This document shows positions 1 to 8,875 of a stretch of 64,000 bases of DNA, piece by piece. The first letter of the stretch is position 1. The number at the start of each line of letters is the position of its first letter. The DNA is from Actinacidiphila paucisporea (lineage in GTDB: Bacteria; Actinomycetota; Actinomycetes; Streptomycetales; Streptomycetaceae): NCBI RefSeq assembly GCF_900142575.1, contig NZ_FRBI01000001.1, positions 559,014 through 623,013 on the forward strand. The letters run 5' to 3'. The notes below the pieces were generated by a model. The model saw only the letters and a list, made by a program, of their open reading frames with translations. It was not told where the DNA came from and did no database searches. A program made the translations under genes and the position numbers.

Positions 1-22
1 ACCGCGTCCTCGTGCAGCGCGC

Positions 23-1546
23 TCACTTGCCGCTCTCGCCGCCGTCCCGGCCCGTGTCGCCGTCGTCGTCGCCCGCGTCCTTGCCCGGGTCCGCGGAAGT
101 GTCGGTGCCGGAGTCCTTGCCGGAGCCGGCGGAAGCGTCCTTCCCCGTCGAGGAGGACCCGGACTTCTCCGCGGCCTCGCCGAGCATCTTGTCCAGCTCG
201 GTGAAGTCGAAGTCGGGGGAGTCGCGGTGGACGAAGCCGTCGGGGTCGTCGAGGTCGTCGGCGGTCGGCAGCATGTCCGGGTGCGCCCACAGGCCGTCGC
301 GCCCGTCGACGCCGTGCGCGTCGGTCAGCGACGCCCACAGCCGGGCCGCGTCCCGCAGCCGCCTGGGCCGCAGTTCGAGCCCGATCAGGGTGGCGAAGGT
401 CTGCTCGGCAGGCCCGCCGCTCGCCCTGCGGCGGCGCAGCGTCTCGCGCAGCGCGCCCGCGGACGGCAGATGCGGGGCGGCGGCCGCGTGCACCACCGCG
501 TCCACCCAGCCCTCGACCAGCGCGAGCGCCGTCTCCAGCCGGGCCAGGGCCGCCTTCTGCTCCGGGGTGTCCTCGGGCTGGAGCATGCCCTGCTGGAGAG
601 CCTCCTGCAGCTGGTCCGGCTGCGTCGGGTCGAGCTGGCCCACCGCCTCTTCGAGCCGGGCGGTGTCCACCTTGATACCGCGCGCGTAGCTGGCGACCGC
701 GCCGAACAGATGCGCCCGCAGCCACGGCACGTGGGCGAAGAGCCGCTGGTGGGCGGCCTCGCGCAGGGCGAGATACAGCCGCACCTCCTCCTGCGGCACG
801 CCGAGCCCGGCGCCGAAGGCCTCGATGTTCGCCGGCAGCAGCGCGGCCTTGCCCGCCGGACCCAGCGGCAGGCCGACATCCGTGGAGCCGACGACCTCGC
901 CGGCCAGGGTGCCGAGCGCCTGCCCGATCTGCGAGCCGAACATGGCCCCGCCCATGGAGCGCATCATGCCGAGCAGCGGGCCGGTCATGGCCTGCATCTC
1001 CTCGGGCAGCACGTCGCCCATGGCGCCGGCCACCCGCTCGGCGACCGGGTCGACCAGTTCCTTCCACACCGGCAGGGTCGCCTCGACCCATTCCGCGCGG
1101 CTCCAGGCCACCGCGGTGCCGGAGCCGGAGGGCAGCGAGGTGACGCCGTCCAGCCACAGGTCGGCCAGGCGGACCGCCTCCTCGACCCAGGCGCGGTCGG
1201 CGCGGCCCACAGTGGCGTCCTTGACGCCGTCGGGGGTGCCCTGGGCGACGGTCTGCCGGGCGATGTCCTTGGCCATGTCCCAGTTCACCGGGCCGCCCTC
1301 GTAGGAGAGCATCTGGCCCAGCTGCTGGAAGGCGGCGCCCAGGTCGTTGGGGTTGATCGAGCCGAACATGGCCGCGAAGGGGTTGTCGCCGCCGCCCGGG
1401 CCGCCCGGCCCGAACGGGTTCCCGCCACCGAAGCCGAAGGGGTTCGCCGGCTGACCACCGCCACTGCCGCCCTGGTGCTGCTTGCCTTCGTCGCCGTCTT
1501 CCGGCTCCTCGGGAGGGACGCCGAATCCGAATGGAGTGTCGCTCAC
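23..1546 (-). CDS. zincin-like metalloprotease family protein (DUF2342/Zincin_2, hydrolase type)
   Basis: Predicted 507-residue cytosolic protein of the actinobacterial Zincin_2 (PF10103) family, the type annotated as putative hydrolase. The first ~70 residues are a Gly/Pro/Phe-rich linker. A conserved helical core follows, with the block GMMRSMGGAMFGSQIGQALG and then EAAHQRLFAHVPW. The tail is rich in Ser, Gly and Asp. I chose the GTG at 1546 because a GAGGAA ribosome site lies just upstream; the frame stays open further upstream without family-like sequence. The canonical HExxH is not seen: the candidate region reads EAAHQRLFAH, so peptidase activity is uncertain. It is divergent from the SDR gene at 1702. 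The substrate is unknown. Confidence 0.8.
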   Translation of the reverse strand: MSDTPFGFGVPPEEPEDGDEGKQHQGGSGGGQPANPFGFGGGNPFGPGGPGGGDNPFAAMFGSINPNDLGAAFQQLGQMLSYEGGPVNWDMAKDIARQTVAQGTPDGVKDATVGRADRAWVEEAVRLADLWLDGVTSLPSGSGTAVAWSRAEWVEATLPVWKELVDPVAERVAGAMGDVLPEEMQAMTGPLLGMMRSMGGAMFGSQIGQALGTLAGEVVGSTDVGLPLGPAGKAALLPANIEAFGAGLGVPQEEVRLYLALREAAHQRLFAHVPWLRAHLFGAVASYARGIKVDTARLEEAVGQLDPTQPDQLQEALQQGMLQPEDTPEQKAALARLETALALVEGWVDAVVHAAAAPHLPSAGALRETLRRRRASGGPAEQTFATLIGLELRPRRLRDAARLWASLTDAHGVDGRDGLWAHPDMLPTADDLDDPDGFVHRDSPDFDFTELDKMLGEAAEKSGSSSTGKDASAGSGKDSGTDTSADPGKDAGDDDGDTGRDGGESGK

Positions 1547-1701
1547 GGGATTCCTCGGATCTGTGTCGTGGTGGGCTGTCGTGGTGCGCCGGGTGTGATG
1601 GGCTGTACCTCCAAGCCTAGACACCTGTCCGGCAGGATGGCTGCGTACGCCGTAGCAGGTACGGCGCAGTACGCAACTGAGACAACCGTGGGAGACACCC
1701 G

Positions 1702-2805
1702 GTGAGTTCCCCAGAAGCACACGTTCGCCCAGAGCGGAGCGCCGCCAGGAGCGCCTCGGGACCGGTGGTCGCGATCACCGGTGCCGCCTCCGGCGTCGGG
1801 CTCGCGCTGGCCTCCCGGCTGGTCGAGTCCGACCAGGTCAAGAAGGTCGTGGCGATCGACGAGCGGCGCGGGGACGTGCCCGGGGCGACCTGGCGGGTGC
1901 TCGACGTCCGGGACCCGGCCATCGCCGACCGGCTGCGCGGCGCGGACGTCGTGGTGCACCTCGCGATGGACCTGGATCTGGAGTCCGACGCCAAGGCGCG
2001 GTCCGCCTTCAACGTGCGCGGCACCCAGACGGTGCTGACGGCCGCCGCGGCGGCCGGGGTGCACCGGGTGGTGCTGTGCACGTCGGCCATGGTCTACGGG
2101 GCCCAGGCCGACAACGACGTGCCGTTGGCCGAGGACGCGCCGCTGCGGGCCACCTCGGAGGCCAGCTTCGTCGACGACCTGCTGGAGATCGAACGGCTCG
2201 GCCGCCGGGCGCCGCGGGCCCACCCCGGGCTCAACGTGACGATACTGCGGCCCGCCGTGCTGGTCGGCGGCACCGACACCGCGCTGACCCGCTACTTCGA
2301 GTCGCCGCGGCTGCTGGTGGTCGCGGGCAGCCGGCCCTGCTGGCAGTTCTGCCATGTCGAGGACCTGGTCTCGGCGCTGGAATACGCCGTGCTGGAGAAG
2401 GTCGACGGCGAGATGGCGGTCGGCTGCGACGGCTGGCTGGAGCAGGAGGAGGTCGAGGAGCTGAGCGGCATCCGGCGCATGGAGCTGCCGCCGGCCATCG
2501 CCTTCGGCGCCGCGTCCCGGCTGCACCGGCTCGGCCTGACCCCGTCGCCGGCCGGTGACCTGGCGTACACGATGCACCCGTGGGTGGTCAGCGGAAGCCG
2601 GCTGCACGAGGCGGGCTGGCGGCCGCACTGGACCAACGAGGAGGTGCTCGCCGAGCTGCTGGCGGAGGTCGAGGGGTGCAACTCGGTGGCCGGGCGGCGG
2701 CTGGGCCGCAAGGACGCCACCACGCTGGGCGCGGCGGGTGCCACGGTCGCCCTGGTGGGTACGGCGGCGCTGGTGCGCAGGGCGAGGAAGCGGCGCGGCA
2801 TCTGA
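1702..2805 (+). CDS. SDR/NAD-dependent epimerase-like protein lacking the catalytic Tyr-Lys
   Basis: A 367-residue extended short-chain dehydrogenase. The Rossmann nucleotide motif is near residues 24-36 (AITGAASGVGLALASRL), followed by an acidic beta2 end and a DVVVHLA strand. The active-site stretch reads TSAMVYG... then SEASFVDDLLEIE, so the usual YxxxK is replaced by F and L. This is visible in the sequence and suggests a binding or regulatory role rather than normal redox catalysis. The C-terminus has a short hydrophobic stretch followed by RRARKRR, possibly a membrane anchor. It starts at GTG 1702 with a GGAG site 9-12 bases upstream. The NAD(P) ligand is inferred from the fold. Confidence 0.75.
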   Translation: MSSPEAHVRPERSAARSASGPVVAITGAASGVGLALASRLVESDQVKKVVAIDERRGDVPGATWRVLDVRDPAIADRLRGADVVVHLAMDLDLESDAKARSAFNVRGTQTVLTAAAAAGVHRVVLCTSAMVYGAQADNDVPLAEDAPLRATSEASFVDDLLEIERLGRRAPRAHPGLNVTILRPAVLVGGTDTALTRYFESPRLLVVAGSRPCWQFCHVEDLVSALEYAVLEKVDGEMAVGCDGWLEQEEVEELSGIRRMELPPAIAFGAASRLHRLGLTPSPAGDLAYTMHPWVVSGSRLHEAGWRPHWTNEEVLAELLAEVEGCNSVAGRRLGRKDATTLGAAGATVALVGTAALVRRARKRRGI

Positions 2806-2881
2806 CCGGCGGCGCCGGGCCCGAGCGCGGGTCGCGGCGACAATGGAAGCCCCTTTCCGTATCGCGGGCGGATGAGGCAGC

Positions 2882-3331
2882 ATGGTCCGCATGGCACCCA
2901 CCGACGAGGACCCGATCCGGCTGCTGGCCGTCAGGGACACCCCGCTGTCGCTCGACGAGGTCTTCGCGGCGGTCGGCGACGACGCGGCGGGCGGCACGAC
3001 GCTCTTCGTCGGGACGGTACGGGACCACGACGGGCACTCGGGCGCCGCGGTGACCGGCTTGTCCTACTCCGCGCACCCCTCGGCCGAGCTGGAGCTGCGC
3101 CGGGTCGCGGAGAAGGTCGCGGCCGACTTCCCGGTCCGCGCGCTGGCCGCCGTGCACCGCGTCGGCGACCTGCGGGTCGGCGACCTCGCGGTGATCGTGG
3201 CGGTGTCCTGCCCGCACCGCGGTGAGGCCTTCGCGGCCAGCCGCCGGCTGATCGACGACCTCAAGGGCGAGGTGCCGATCTGGAAGCACCAGACCTTCGA
3301 GGACGGCACCGAGGAGTGGGTGGGCTGCTGA
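2882..3331 (+). CDS. moaE: molybdopterin synthase catalytic subunit MoaE
   Basis: A 149-residue large subunit of molybdopterin synthase. With MoaD it inserts sulfur into precursor Z to make molybdopterin. The family signatures are FVGTVRDHDGH near residue 43, a central VHRVGDLRVGDLAVIVAVSC block and CPHRGEAF, and the catalytic-lysine region VPIWKHQTFEDGTEEWV near the C-terminus. Length is normal. An alternative ATG lies three codons in (2891). It is about 75 bases downstream of the SDR gene on the same strand. No moaD or other cofactor gene is in the window, so the partner must be encoded elsewhere. Confidence 0.93.
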   Translation: MVRMAPTDEDPIRLLAVRDTPLSLDEVFAAVGDDAAGGTTLFVGTVRDHDGHSGAAVTGLSYSAHPSAELELRRVAEKVAADFPVRALAAVHRVGDLRVGDLAVIVAVSCPHRGEAFAASRRLIDDLKGEVPIWKHQTFEDGTEEWVGC

Positions 3332-3506
3332 GCCCACCTGAGCCCGCCTGGGCCAAGGTGCCGGCCGAGCCCGCGGACCGCTCCCCGGTCGGCTGCCAGG
3401 GGGAATTCGGGTTGCGTAACCCTGTGGCCCGGCAGAGCGTTGACCCGTTGAGTCGTTAATCTGCTCATAGGTCCGTTTTGCTGGTGTGTGGGGTCGGGAG
3501 ATCGCT

Positions 3507-3725
3507 GTGGCAGCACTCGCTTGGTTGCTCATTCCGCTGGTCGGTGTCCTGGTCGCCGTGGTCTGGGCGCGCTGGGCCGCCCGCACCCGCTCCACCGCCG
3601 ACGGGGCCTCGCTCGCGGGGTACGAGCGGTTCCGTACGGCCATGCAGCCCGGTGAGGCGCCCCCGCTGCGGCTGCGGAAGGGCGAACCGGGGGAGAGTGA
3701 CGCGACCGACGCCGAGCCTGTGTGA
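3507..3725 (+). CDS. small single-pass membrane protein
   Basis: A 72-residue protein with one hydrophobic segment at the N-terminus (AALAWLLIPLVGVLVAVVWA), followed by WARWAARTRS and a charged cytoplasmic tail. I chose GTG 3507 because GGGAG sits six bases upstream; an in-frame GTG at 3486 would add seven residues. It lies before the PDZ-Lon protease gene on the same strand with a 94-base gap. I do not recognise a function; it looks like a conserved small membrane protein of actinomycetes. Confidence 0.65.
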   Translation: MAALAWLLIPLVGVLVAVVWARWAARTRSTADGASLAGYERFRTAMQPGEAPPLRLRKGEPGESDATDAEPV

Positions 3726-3819
3726 GGCCTGTGGCGCCGCTGTCCGCACGGCCCCCGTGGCGCCCCGTCCGGAGTCACCCGGGGAGCCGAATCGCCGGCC
3801 GGTCACGTACTGTCGTCCC

Positions 3820-4905
3820 ATGCCCAGCCGTACCGCGACGCTGCTCGCCTCGACACTGACGCTGATAGCGCTGCTGAGCGTGGCCTTGCTCGTGCCGTCC
3901 CCGTATTCGGAGATGTCACCGGGCCCCACGGTGAACACCCTGGGGACCTACGGCGGCGACACCGTCATCCAGATCGCCGGCCGGAAGACCTACCCGGCGG
4001 ATGGGCATCTGAACATGACGACGGTCCGGGTGACCGGCGCCGATTACCACATGAACCTGATCGAGTCGGTCTTCGGCTGGCTGCGGCACGACGACAAGGT
4101 CGTCGAGCACGACACGCTCTACCCCAAGGGGCAGACCGCCGAGCAGGCCGACCAGCAGAATGCCGAGGAATTCACCCAGTCCCAGGACAGCGCCAAGATC
4201 GCGGCGCTGGACGAGCTGAAGATCGCGGTCCCCTCGCGGGTGATCGTGGGAGCGGTGGTCAGCGGCGGCGCCTCGCAGGGGCGGCTGCACGCCGGCGACG
4301 TCATCAAGGCGGTGGACGGCACCGCCGTCAAGCAGCCCGACGACGTCGCCAAGCTGGTCACCAAGCACCAGCCGGGCCAGCGGGTGGTCTTCACGGTGGT
4401 GAACGCCGCCGACGCGAAGGGCAAGTCCGCCGACGGGCTGCCGACCCACCAGGTGGCGGTCACCACCAGGAAGTCCGACGACACCGGGCCGAGCCGCGCG
4501 GTGGTCGGCATCCAGGCCGGCGTCGAGCACCTCTTCCCGTTCAGCATCGACATCAAGCTCGCCGACGTGGGCGGCCCCAGCGCCGGCATGATGTTCGCGC
4601 TCGGCATTGTGGACAAGCTCACACCGGGCGACATGACCGGCGGCAAGTTCGTGGCGGGGACCGGCACGATAGACGACAGCGGAAATGTCGGGCCGATCGG
4701 CGGCATCAGCCTGAAGACGATCGGCGCCCGCAACAAGGGCGCGCAGTATTTCCTCACCCCGGCCGACAACTGCGGTGAGGCCACCAAGGACGTCCCGCAC
4801 GGGCTCACCCTGGTCAAGGTGAAGACGCTGGACGACGCCATGGCGGCGCTGAAGGACATCAAGTCCGGCGACACCGCCGCGCTGCCCAGCTGCTCCAAGA
4901 GCTGA
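3820..4905 (+). CDS. membrane-anchored PDZ domain Lon-like (S16) serine protease, YlbL type
   Basis: A 361-residue protein with an N-terminal membrane segment (about residues 5-30, LLASTLTLIALLSVALLVP), an extracytoplasmic region, a PDZ domain (about 135-205, VSGGASQGRLHAGDVIKAVDG) and a C-terminal Lon-type peptidase domain. The catalytic dyad is visible: Ser254 in GGPSAGMMFALG and Lys299 in GPIGGISLKTIGA. There is no ATPase domain, as expected for this secreted Lon-like family. It would cleave substrates outside the membrane; the substrate is unknown. The ATG at 3820 gives the signal-anchor directly. A hairpin terminator follows the stop. Confidence 0.88.
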   Translation: MPSRTATLLASTLTLIALLSVALLVPSPYSEMSPGPTVNTLGTYGGDTVIQIAGRKTYPADGHLNMTTVRVTGADYHMNLIESVFGWLRHDDKVVEHDTLYPKGQTAEQADQQNAEEFTQSQDSAKIAALDELKIAVPSRVIVGAVVSGGASQGRLHAGDVIKAVDGTAVKQPDDVAKLVTKHQPGQRVVFTVVNAADAKGKSADGLPTHQVAVTTRKSDDTGPSRAVVGIQAGVEHLFPFSIDIKLADVGGPSAGMMFALGIVDKLTPGDMTGGKFVAGTGTIDDSGNVGPIGGISLKTIGARNKGAQYFLTPADNCGEATKDVPHGLTLVKVKTLDDAMAALKDIKSGDTAALPSCSKS

Positions 4906-4913
4906 ACCGCCGC

Positions 4914-4943
4914 GGCAATGTGCGACGGGCGCGGCACATTGCC
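4914..4943. terminator. hairpin terminator, convergent
   Basis: Perfect 10-bp inverted repeat (GGCAATGTGC at 4914-4923, GCACATTGCC at 4934-4943) with a 10-base loop. It begins nine bases after the PDZ-Lon stop and faces the convergent PPA1309-type gene, so it could serve both strands. Confidence 0.6.
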
Positions 4944-4986
4944 ACGCCCGTCACCCATTGCCGCGCCTGCGGCACATCGCCCCGGA

Positions 4987-5544
4987 CTACGCCTCGAACG
5001 TCGCCGTCAGCGCCTGCGCCAGACCCGGCACCAGGTCCGCGCCGGTCAGCACCTCGGTCGCGGTGTCCTTCTCCCGTAGCCGCACCGCGGACTCCCGGGC
5101 GCCGTCGCGCAGCACCGCGACCGTCATCCGTACCTCCTGCCGCTCCGGGTGGCCGGCCACCCAGGACGCCAGCGCGGCGTCGTCCAGGTCGTCGGGCAGC
5201 GCCGCCTCCGCGGACGGCGGCAGCATCAGCCGCTCCACGGTCAGCGCGCAGCCGGCGATCACGTCGGGCCACGCGATGGTGGCGAGGAAGTCGTCGAGCG
5301 CGGTGCCGGACGGCAGCTCCTCCTGCTCGATCGGGGTCAGGGAGCCCGCCGTGCCCTGCTCGCCGAGCCCGAGCTGCTCGGCGAGCCCCGGCTCCTGGCT
5401 GCGCAGCCGGTCGGTGTCGACAAGGGCGAACAGCCGTGCGGGCTGGTCCCAGCCCAGACCGGCCGCGTACTCGTCGATCTCCAGGACGGCACGGGTCAGC
5501 GGGTTCGCCGCGAGCGGTGTTCCATCGGTCGCAATGTTGGACAT
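4987..5544 (-). CDS. PPA1309 family protein (conserved actinobacterial, unknown function)
   Basis: A 185-residue acidic soluble protein. It starts at the ATG at 5544, which has a GGAGG site about nine bases upstream. Recognisable stretches are PLTRAVLEIDEYAAGLGWD, RLFALVDTDRLRSQEP and LDDFLATIAWPDVIAGCAL. The conserved first two thirds match the PPA1309 family, which is nearly restricted to actinobacteria and has no known activity. It is divergent from the UPF0182 membrane protein gene (start 5666), an arrangement common in streptomycetes. There are no membrane segments. Confidence 0.8.
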   Translation of the reverse strand: MSNIATDGTPLAANPLTRAVLEIDEYAAGLGWDQPARLFALVDTDRLRSQEPGLAEQLGLGEQGTAGSLTPIEQEELPSGTALDDFLATIAWPDVIAGCALTVERLMLPPSAEAALPDDLDDAALASWVAGHPERQEVRMTVAVLRDGARESAVRLREKDTATEVLTGADLVPGLAQALTATFEA

Positions 5545-5665
5545 GGTGGGTATCCTCCCCCTTCGCCGCCGGAATCGGGAACCGGCCAAAGCGTGGTGAA
5601 GTTGCATCTGTGGGAGTCCGACCCGGGACGCCGCAGGAAACGCTGACATTCGAGGTGCGTCACCC

Positions 5666-8590
5666 TTGGTATTCCAGATGCCGGACCGCGGTGAAGGGGC
5701 GGCGCGGCCCAGCGGCGCAAGGGCCGGACGCCCGTCACGCAGGGCCGTCGCCCTGCTCATCGTGCTCGGTGTGCTGGCCGTCCTGCTGGTCGGGTTCGTC
5801 ACCTTCACCGGTATGTGGACGGACTGGCTCTGGTATCGCTCGGTGCACTACCCGTCGGTCTTCTCCACCATGGCGTGGACCAAGATCGGCCTCTTCCTGG
5901 CCTTCGGCCTGGTCATGGCCGGAAGCGTCGGTTCCTCCATCTACCTGGCGCACCGGCTGCGCCCGCCGCTGAGCGCGATGTCCAGCGAGCAGCAGAGCCT
6001 GGACCGCTACCGGATGGGCCTGGCGCCCCACAAGACCTGGGTGCTGCTCGGGGTCTGCACGGTGGTCGGGCTGATCGCCGGCGGCACGGCCGCGGCCCGG
6101 TGGCGGCTGTGGCTGCTGATGGTCAACGCGACGCCCTTCCACACCAAGGACCCGCAGTTCCACAAGGACATCTCCTTCTACACCTTCGACCTGCCCTTCT
6201 ACCGGTTCCTGCTGAGCTTCGGCTTCGCGGTGGTGATCCTGTCCCTGGTCGCGGCCGTCGTCGTGCACTACCTCTACGGCGGCCTGCGGATCACCTCGCC
6301 GGGGGCGAGGGCGACCTCCGCGGCGACCGGGCACCTGGCGGTGCTGTTGGGCCTCTTCGTGTCGCTCAAGGCCGTCGCCTACTGGCTGGACCGCTACTCG
6401 CTGGCGGTCCGCTCCAGCGGCTACAAGACCACCGGCAACTGGACCGGGATGCGCTATGTCGACGTCAACGCGTACCTGCCGGCCAAGACGATCCTGTTCT
6501 TCATCGCGGTGATCTGCGCGCTGCTCTTCTTCGCCACCCTGTGGCGGCGCACCTGGTCGCTGCCCACCATCGGCTTCGGCCTGCTGGTGCTCTCGGCGAT
6601 CCTGATCGGCGGCCTGTACCCGGCGATCGTGCAGAGATTCCACGTGCTGCCGAACGAGGCGGCCAAAGAGGCGCCCTACGTCCAGAAGAACATCGACGCG
6701 ACCAGGGCCGCGTACGGCCTGACGAAGACCGAGGTGACGGCCTACCCGGGCAAGCCCGCCGCCGCGGCCGGCGGCACCCCGGCCACCGCCGGCGCGACCA
6801 CCCTGCGGGCCGACGCCGACGCCTCGGCGAGCCTGCGGGTGCTCGACCCGAACGTGGTCGCGCCGACCTTCCAGCAGCTCCAGCGCAGCAGCGACTACTA
6901 CCAGTTCCCCTCCACCCTGGACGTCGACCGCGACGCGGGCGGCGCCGGTGACCAGGACACCGTCGTCGGCCTGCGCGAGCTGAACGTCAGCGGCATACCC
7001 AAGAACAACTGGACCAACGACCACGTCAAGTACACCCACGGCTACGGCGTCGTCGCCGCCAAGGCCACCGAGGTCGACGGCAAGGGCGCGCCCGACTTCA
7101 CCGAGCAGGGCCTGCCCGGCGCCGCCGACACCGGCGGCGTCCAGCAGCGGATCTACTTCGGTGAGCAGACCCGGCAGTATTCGATCGTCGGCGGCCCCAC
7201 CCCCGAGCTGGACTACTCCGCCGACGGCCACGAGACGACCACCGCCTACGCGGGAAAGGACGGCGTCAGCCTGCGCAACCCGCTGACCCGTGCCGCCTAC
7301 GCGGTCAGCCTCGGCGAGCCGAAGATCCTCTTCTCGGGGGCGATCGGCAAGGACTCCAAGATCCTCTACAACCGCACGCCCAAGGAGCGGGTGGAGGCGG
7401 TGGCGCCCTGGCTCACCGTCGACGGCGACCCGTATCCGGTGGTGGTCGGCAAGAAGGTGGAGTGGGTGGTGGACGCCTACACCACGAGCGACAGCTACCC
7501 GTACGCCTCGCGCACCACGCTCGGGGACACCACGGCGGACTCGCAGACCGGCAGCCGGCGCTCGGCCGACGCCCGGCAGAACCAGGTCAACTACATCCGC
7601 AACTCGGTCAAGGCCACCGTGGACGCCTACGACGGCACGGTGACGCTCTACCAGTGGGACACCGAGGACCCGGTGCTCAAGACCTGGACGAAGGCCTTCC
7701 CGCACACGGTGAAGCCCAAGGCGGACATCCCGCAGGACCTGCTGGCGCACCTGCGCTACCCGGAGGACCTGTTCAAGGTGCAGCGGGAGATGCTGACGAC
7801 CTACCACGTCACCAAGGCGTCGGACTTCTCCGGCGGCAGCCAGGCGTGGGCGGTGCCCGACGATCCGGCGGCCAAGGCCGGCAAGGCCGTGCCGCCGTAC
7901 TACATGAGCCTGCGGATGCCCGGCCAGGACGCCAAGTCCTTCTCGCTGACCAGCACCTTCACCCCCAGCGGGGAGCAGAACCTCGGCGCCTTCATGGCGG
8001 TCGACGCCGACGCGGCCGGCGACGACTACGGCACCATCAGGGTGCTGCAACTGCCCGCAGGGCCCAAGGTCGCCGGGCCCCGGCAGGTGCAGGCGAAGAT
8101 CAACTCCAGCAGCCAGTCGGAGCCCGAGGCCAGTGACCTGAAACGCGCGGGCTCCGACTCCACGATCGAGTACGGCAATCTGCTGACCGTGCCGCTGGAC
8201 GGCGGGCTGCTGTACATGGAGCCGGTCTACGCCCGCAGCAGCGGCCTCGACTGCCCGCTGCTGGCCGCAGTGGCGGTGATCTACGGCGACGACATCGCCT
8301 ACGGGCCCACGCCCGCCGCGGCGCTGGACGACCTCTTCGGCCCGTCCGGCGGTGACACGGCCGCGGCCGGCCCGCCCGCCGCGGCCAGTCCCCGGAAGGC
8401 GGCTCCGGGCGACCCCGCGCTGCGCCAGGCGCTGGCCGACGCGCAGAAGGCGTACGCCGACGAGCAGGCGGCCGTCAAGAAGGCCGACCGGAAGGCCTAC
8501 GACGATGCCCACCGGCGGCTCGGGGAGGCGCTGGCACGGGCCGGGGCGGCCGAGCCGAGCGCTTCGCAGACCCCCGCGAAGAGGGGCTGA
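5666..8590 (+). CDS. UPF0182 family large integral membrane protein
   Basis: A 974-residue protein. The first ~300 residues hold about seven hydrophobic segments (e.g. [41 protein letters not shown]). A large extracytoplasmic domain (about 330-900) follows, with family signatures such as [23 protein letters not shown] and [13 protein letters not shown]. The C-terminal ~60 residues form an Ala/Lys-rich likely coiled coil. I take the TTG at 5666 because GAGGTG lies about nine bases upstream; an ATG at 5678 (MPDRGEG) is the alternative. The function of the family is unknown. Its stop is 42 bases before the initiator tRNA gene. Confidence 0.9.
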   Translation: MVFQMPDRGEGAARPSGARAGRPSRRAVALLIVLGVLAVLLVGFVTFTGMWTDWLWYRSVHYPSVFSTMAWTKIGLFLAFGLVMAGSVGSSIYLAHRLRPPLSAMSSEQQSLDRYRMGLAPHKTWVLLGVCTVVGLIAGGTAAARWRLWLLMVNATPFHTKDPQFHKDISFYTFDLPFYRFLLSFGFAVVILSLVAAVVVHYLYGGLRITSPGARATSAATGHLAVLLGLFVSLKAVAYWLDRYSLAVRSSGYKTTGNWTGMRYVDVNAYLPAKTILFFIAVICALLFFATLWRRTWSLPTIGFGLLVLSAILIGGLYPAIVQRFHVLPNEAAKEAPYVQKNIDATRAAYGLTKTEVTAYPGKPAAAAGGTPATAGATTLRADADASASLRVLDPNVVAPTFQQLQRSSDYYQFPSTLDVDRDAGGAGDQDTVVGLRELNVSGIPKNNWTNDHVKYTHGYGVVAAKATEVDGKGAPDFTEQGLPGAADTGGVQQRIYFGEQTRQYSIVGGPTPELDYSADGHETTTAYAGKDGVSLRNPLTRAAYAVSLGEPKILFSGAIGKDSKILYNRTPKERVEAVAPWLTVDGDPYPVVVGKKVEWVVDAYTTSDSYPYASRTTLGDTTADSQTGSRRSADARQNQVNYIRNSVKATVDAYDGTVTLYQWDTEDPVLKTWTKAFPHTVKPKADIPQDLLAHLRYPEDLFKVQREMLTTYHVTKASDFSGGSQAWAVPDDPAAKAGKAVPPYYMSLRMPGQDAKSFSLTSTFTPSGEQNLGAFMAVDADAAGDDYGTIRVLQLPAGPKVAGPRQVQAKINSSSQSEPEASDLKRAGSDSTIEYGNLLTVPLDGGLLYMEPVYARSSGLDCPLLAAVAVIYGDDIAYGPTPAAALDDLFGPSGGDTAAAGPPAAASPRKAAPGDPALRQALADAQKAYADEQAAVKKADRKAYDDAHRRLGEALARAGAAEPSASQTPAKRG

Positions 8591-8632
8591 ACGGGCGACT
8601 CCCCGCGTCGTGGTACGGTAAGGACACAACGG

Positions 8633-8706
8633 CGCGGGGTGGAGCAGCTCGGTAGCTCGCTGGGCTCATAACCCAGAGGTCGCAGGTTCAAATCCTGTCC
8701 CCGCTA
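8633..8706 (+). tRNA. initiator tRNA-fMet (CAT), copy 1
   Basis: A 74-base cloverleaf: acceptor GCGGGG/CCCCGC with the first base C unpaired opposite T72 as in initiators, D arm GAGC/GCTC, and anticodon stem CTGGG/CCCAG with anticodon CAT. The three consecutive G:C pairs are the initiator hallmark. The T arm is GCAGG/CCTGT with TTCAAAT. CCA is not encoded. A TACGGT -10-like hexamer (8614-8619) sits 14 bases upstream. The same tRNA sequence recurs at 12807. Confidence 0.96.
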
Positions 8707-8718
8707 CGACATGAAGTA

Positions 8719-8744
8719 GGCCCGAAGTCAAGCGACTTCGGGCC
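8719..8744 (+). terminator. terminator of tRNA-fMet copy 1
   Basis: Perfect 11-bp stem GGCCCGAAGTC (8719-8729), loop AAGC, then its complement (8734-8744), followed by TCTTCG. It is 13 bases after the tRNA end. Confidence 0.75.
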
Positions 8745-8875
8745 TCTTCGCTTGTACGGGTGAATCCCGGGTAGACGGGTTTGGTGTGCCGCCTTGTCGG
8801 GAAGTCGACAAAACGCTGTAGAGACGAAGTGGGTTGCGGTATACCAGGTGTACGCCGGTAGCGGGTGGTGCGACG

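Noticed and set aside
227..1705. 492-codon plus-strand frame opposite the zincin-like gene
   Set aside because: An antisense shadow: Arg/Gly/Gln-rich composition, no domain, and codon-position GC bias favours the minus-strand gene.
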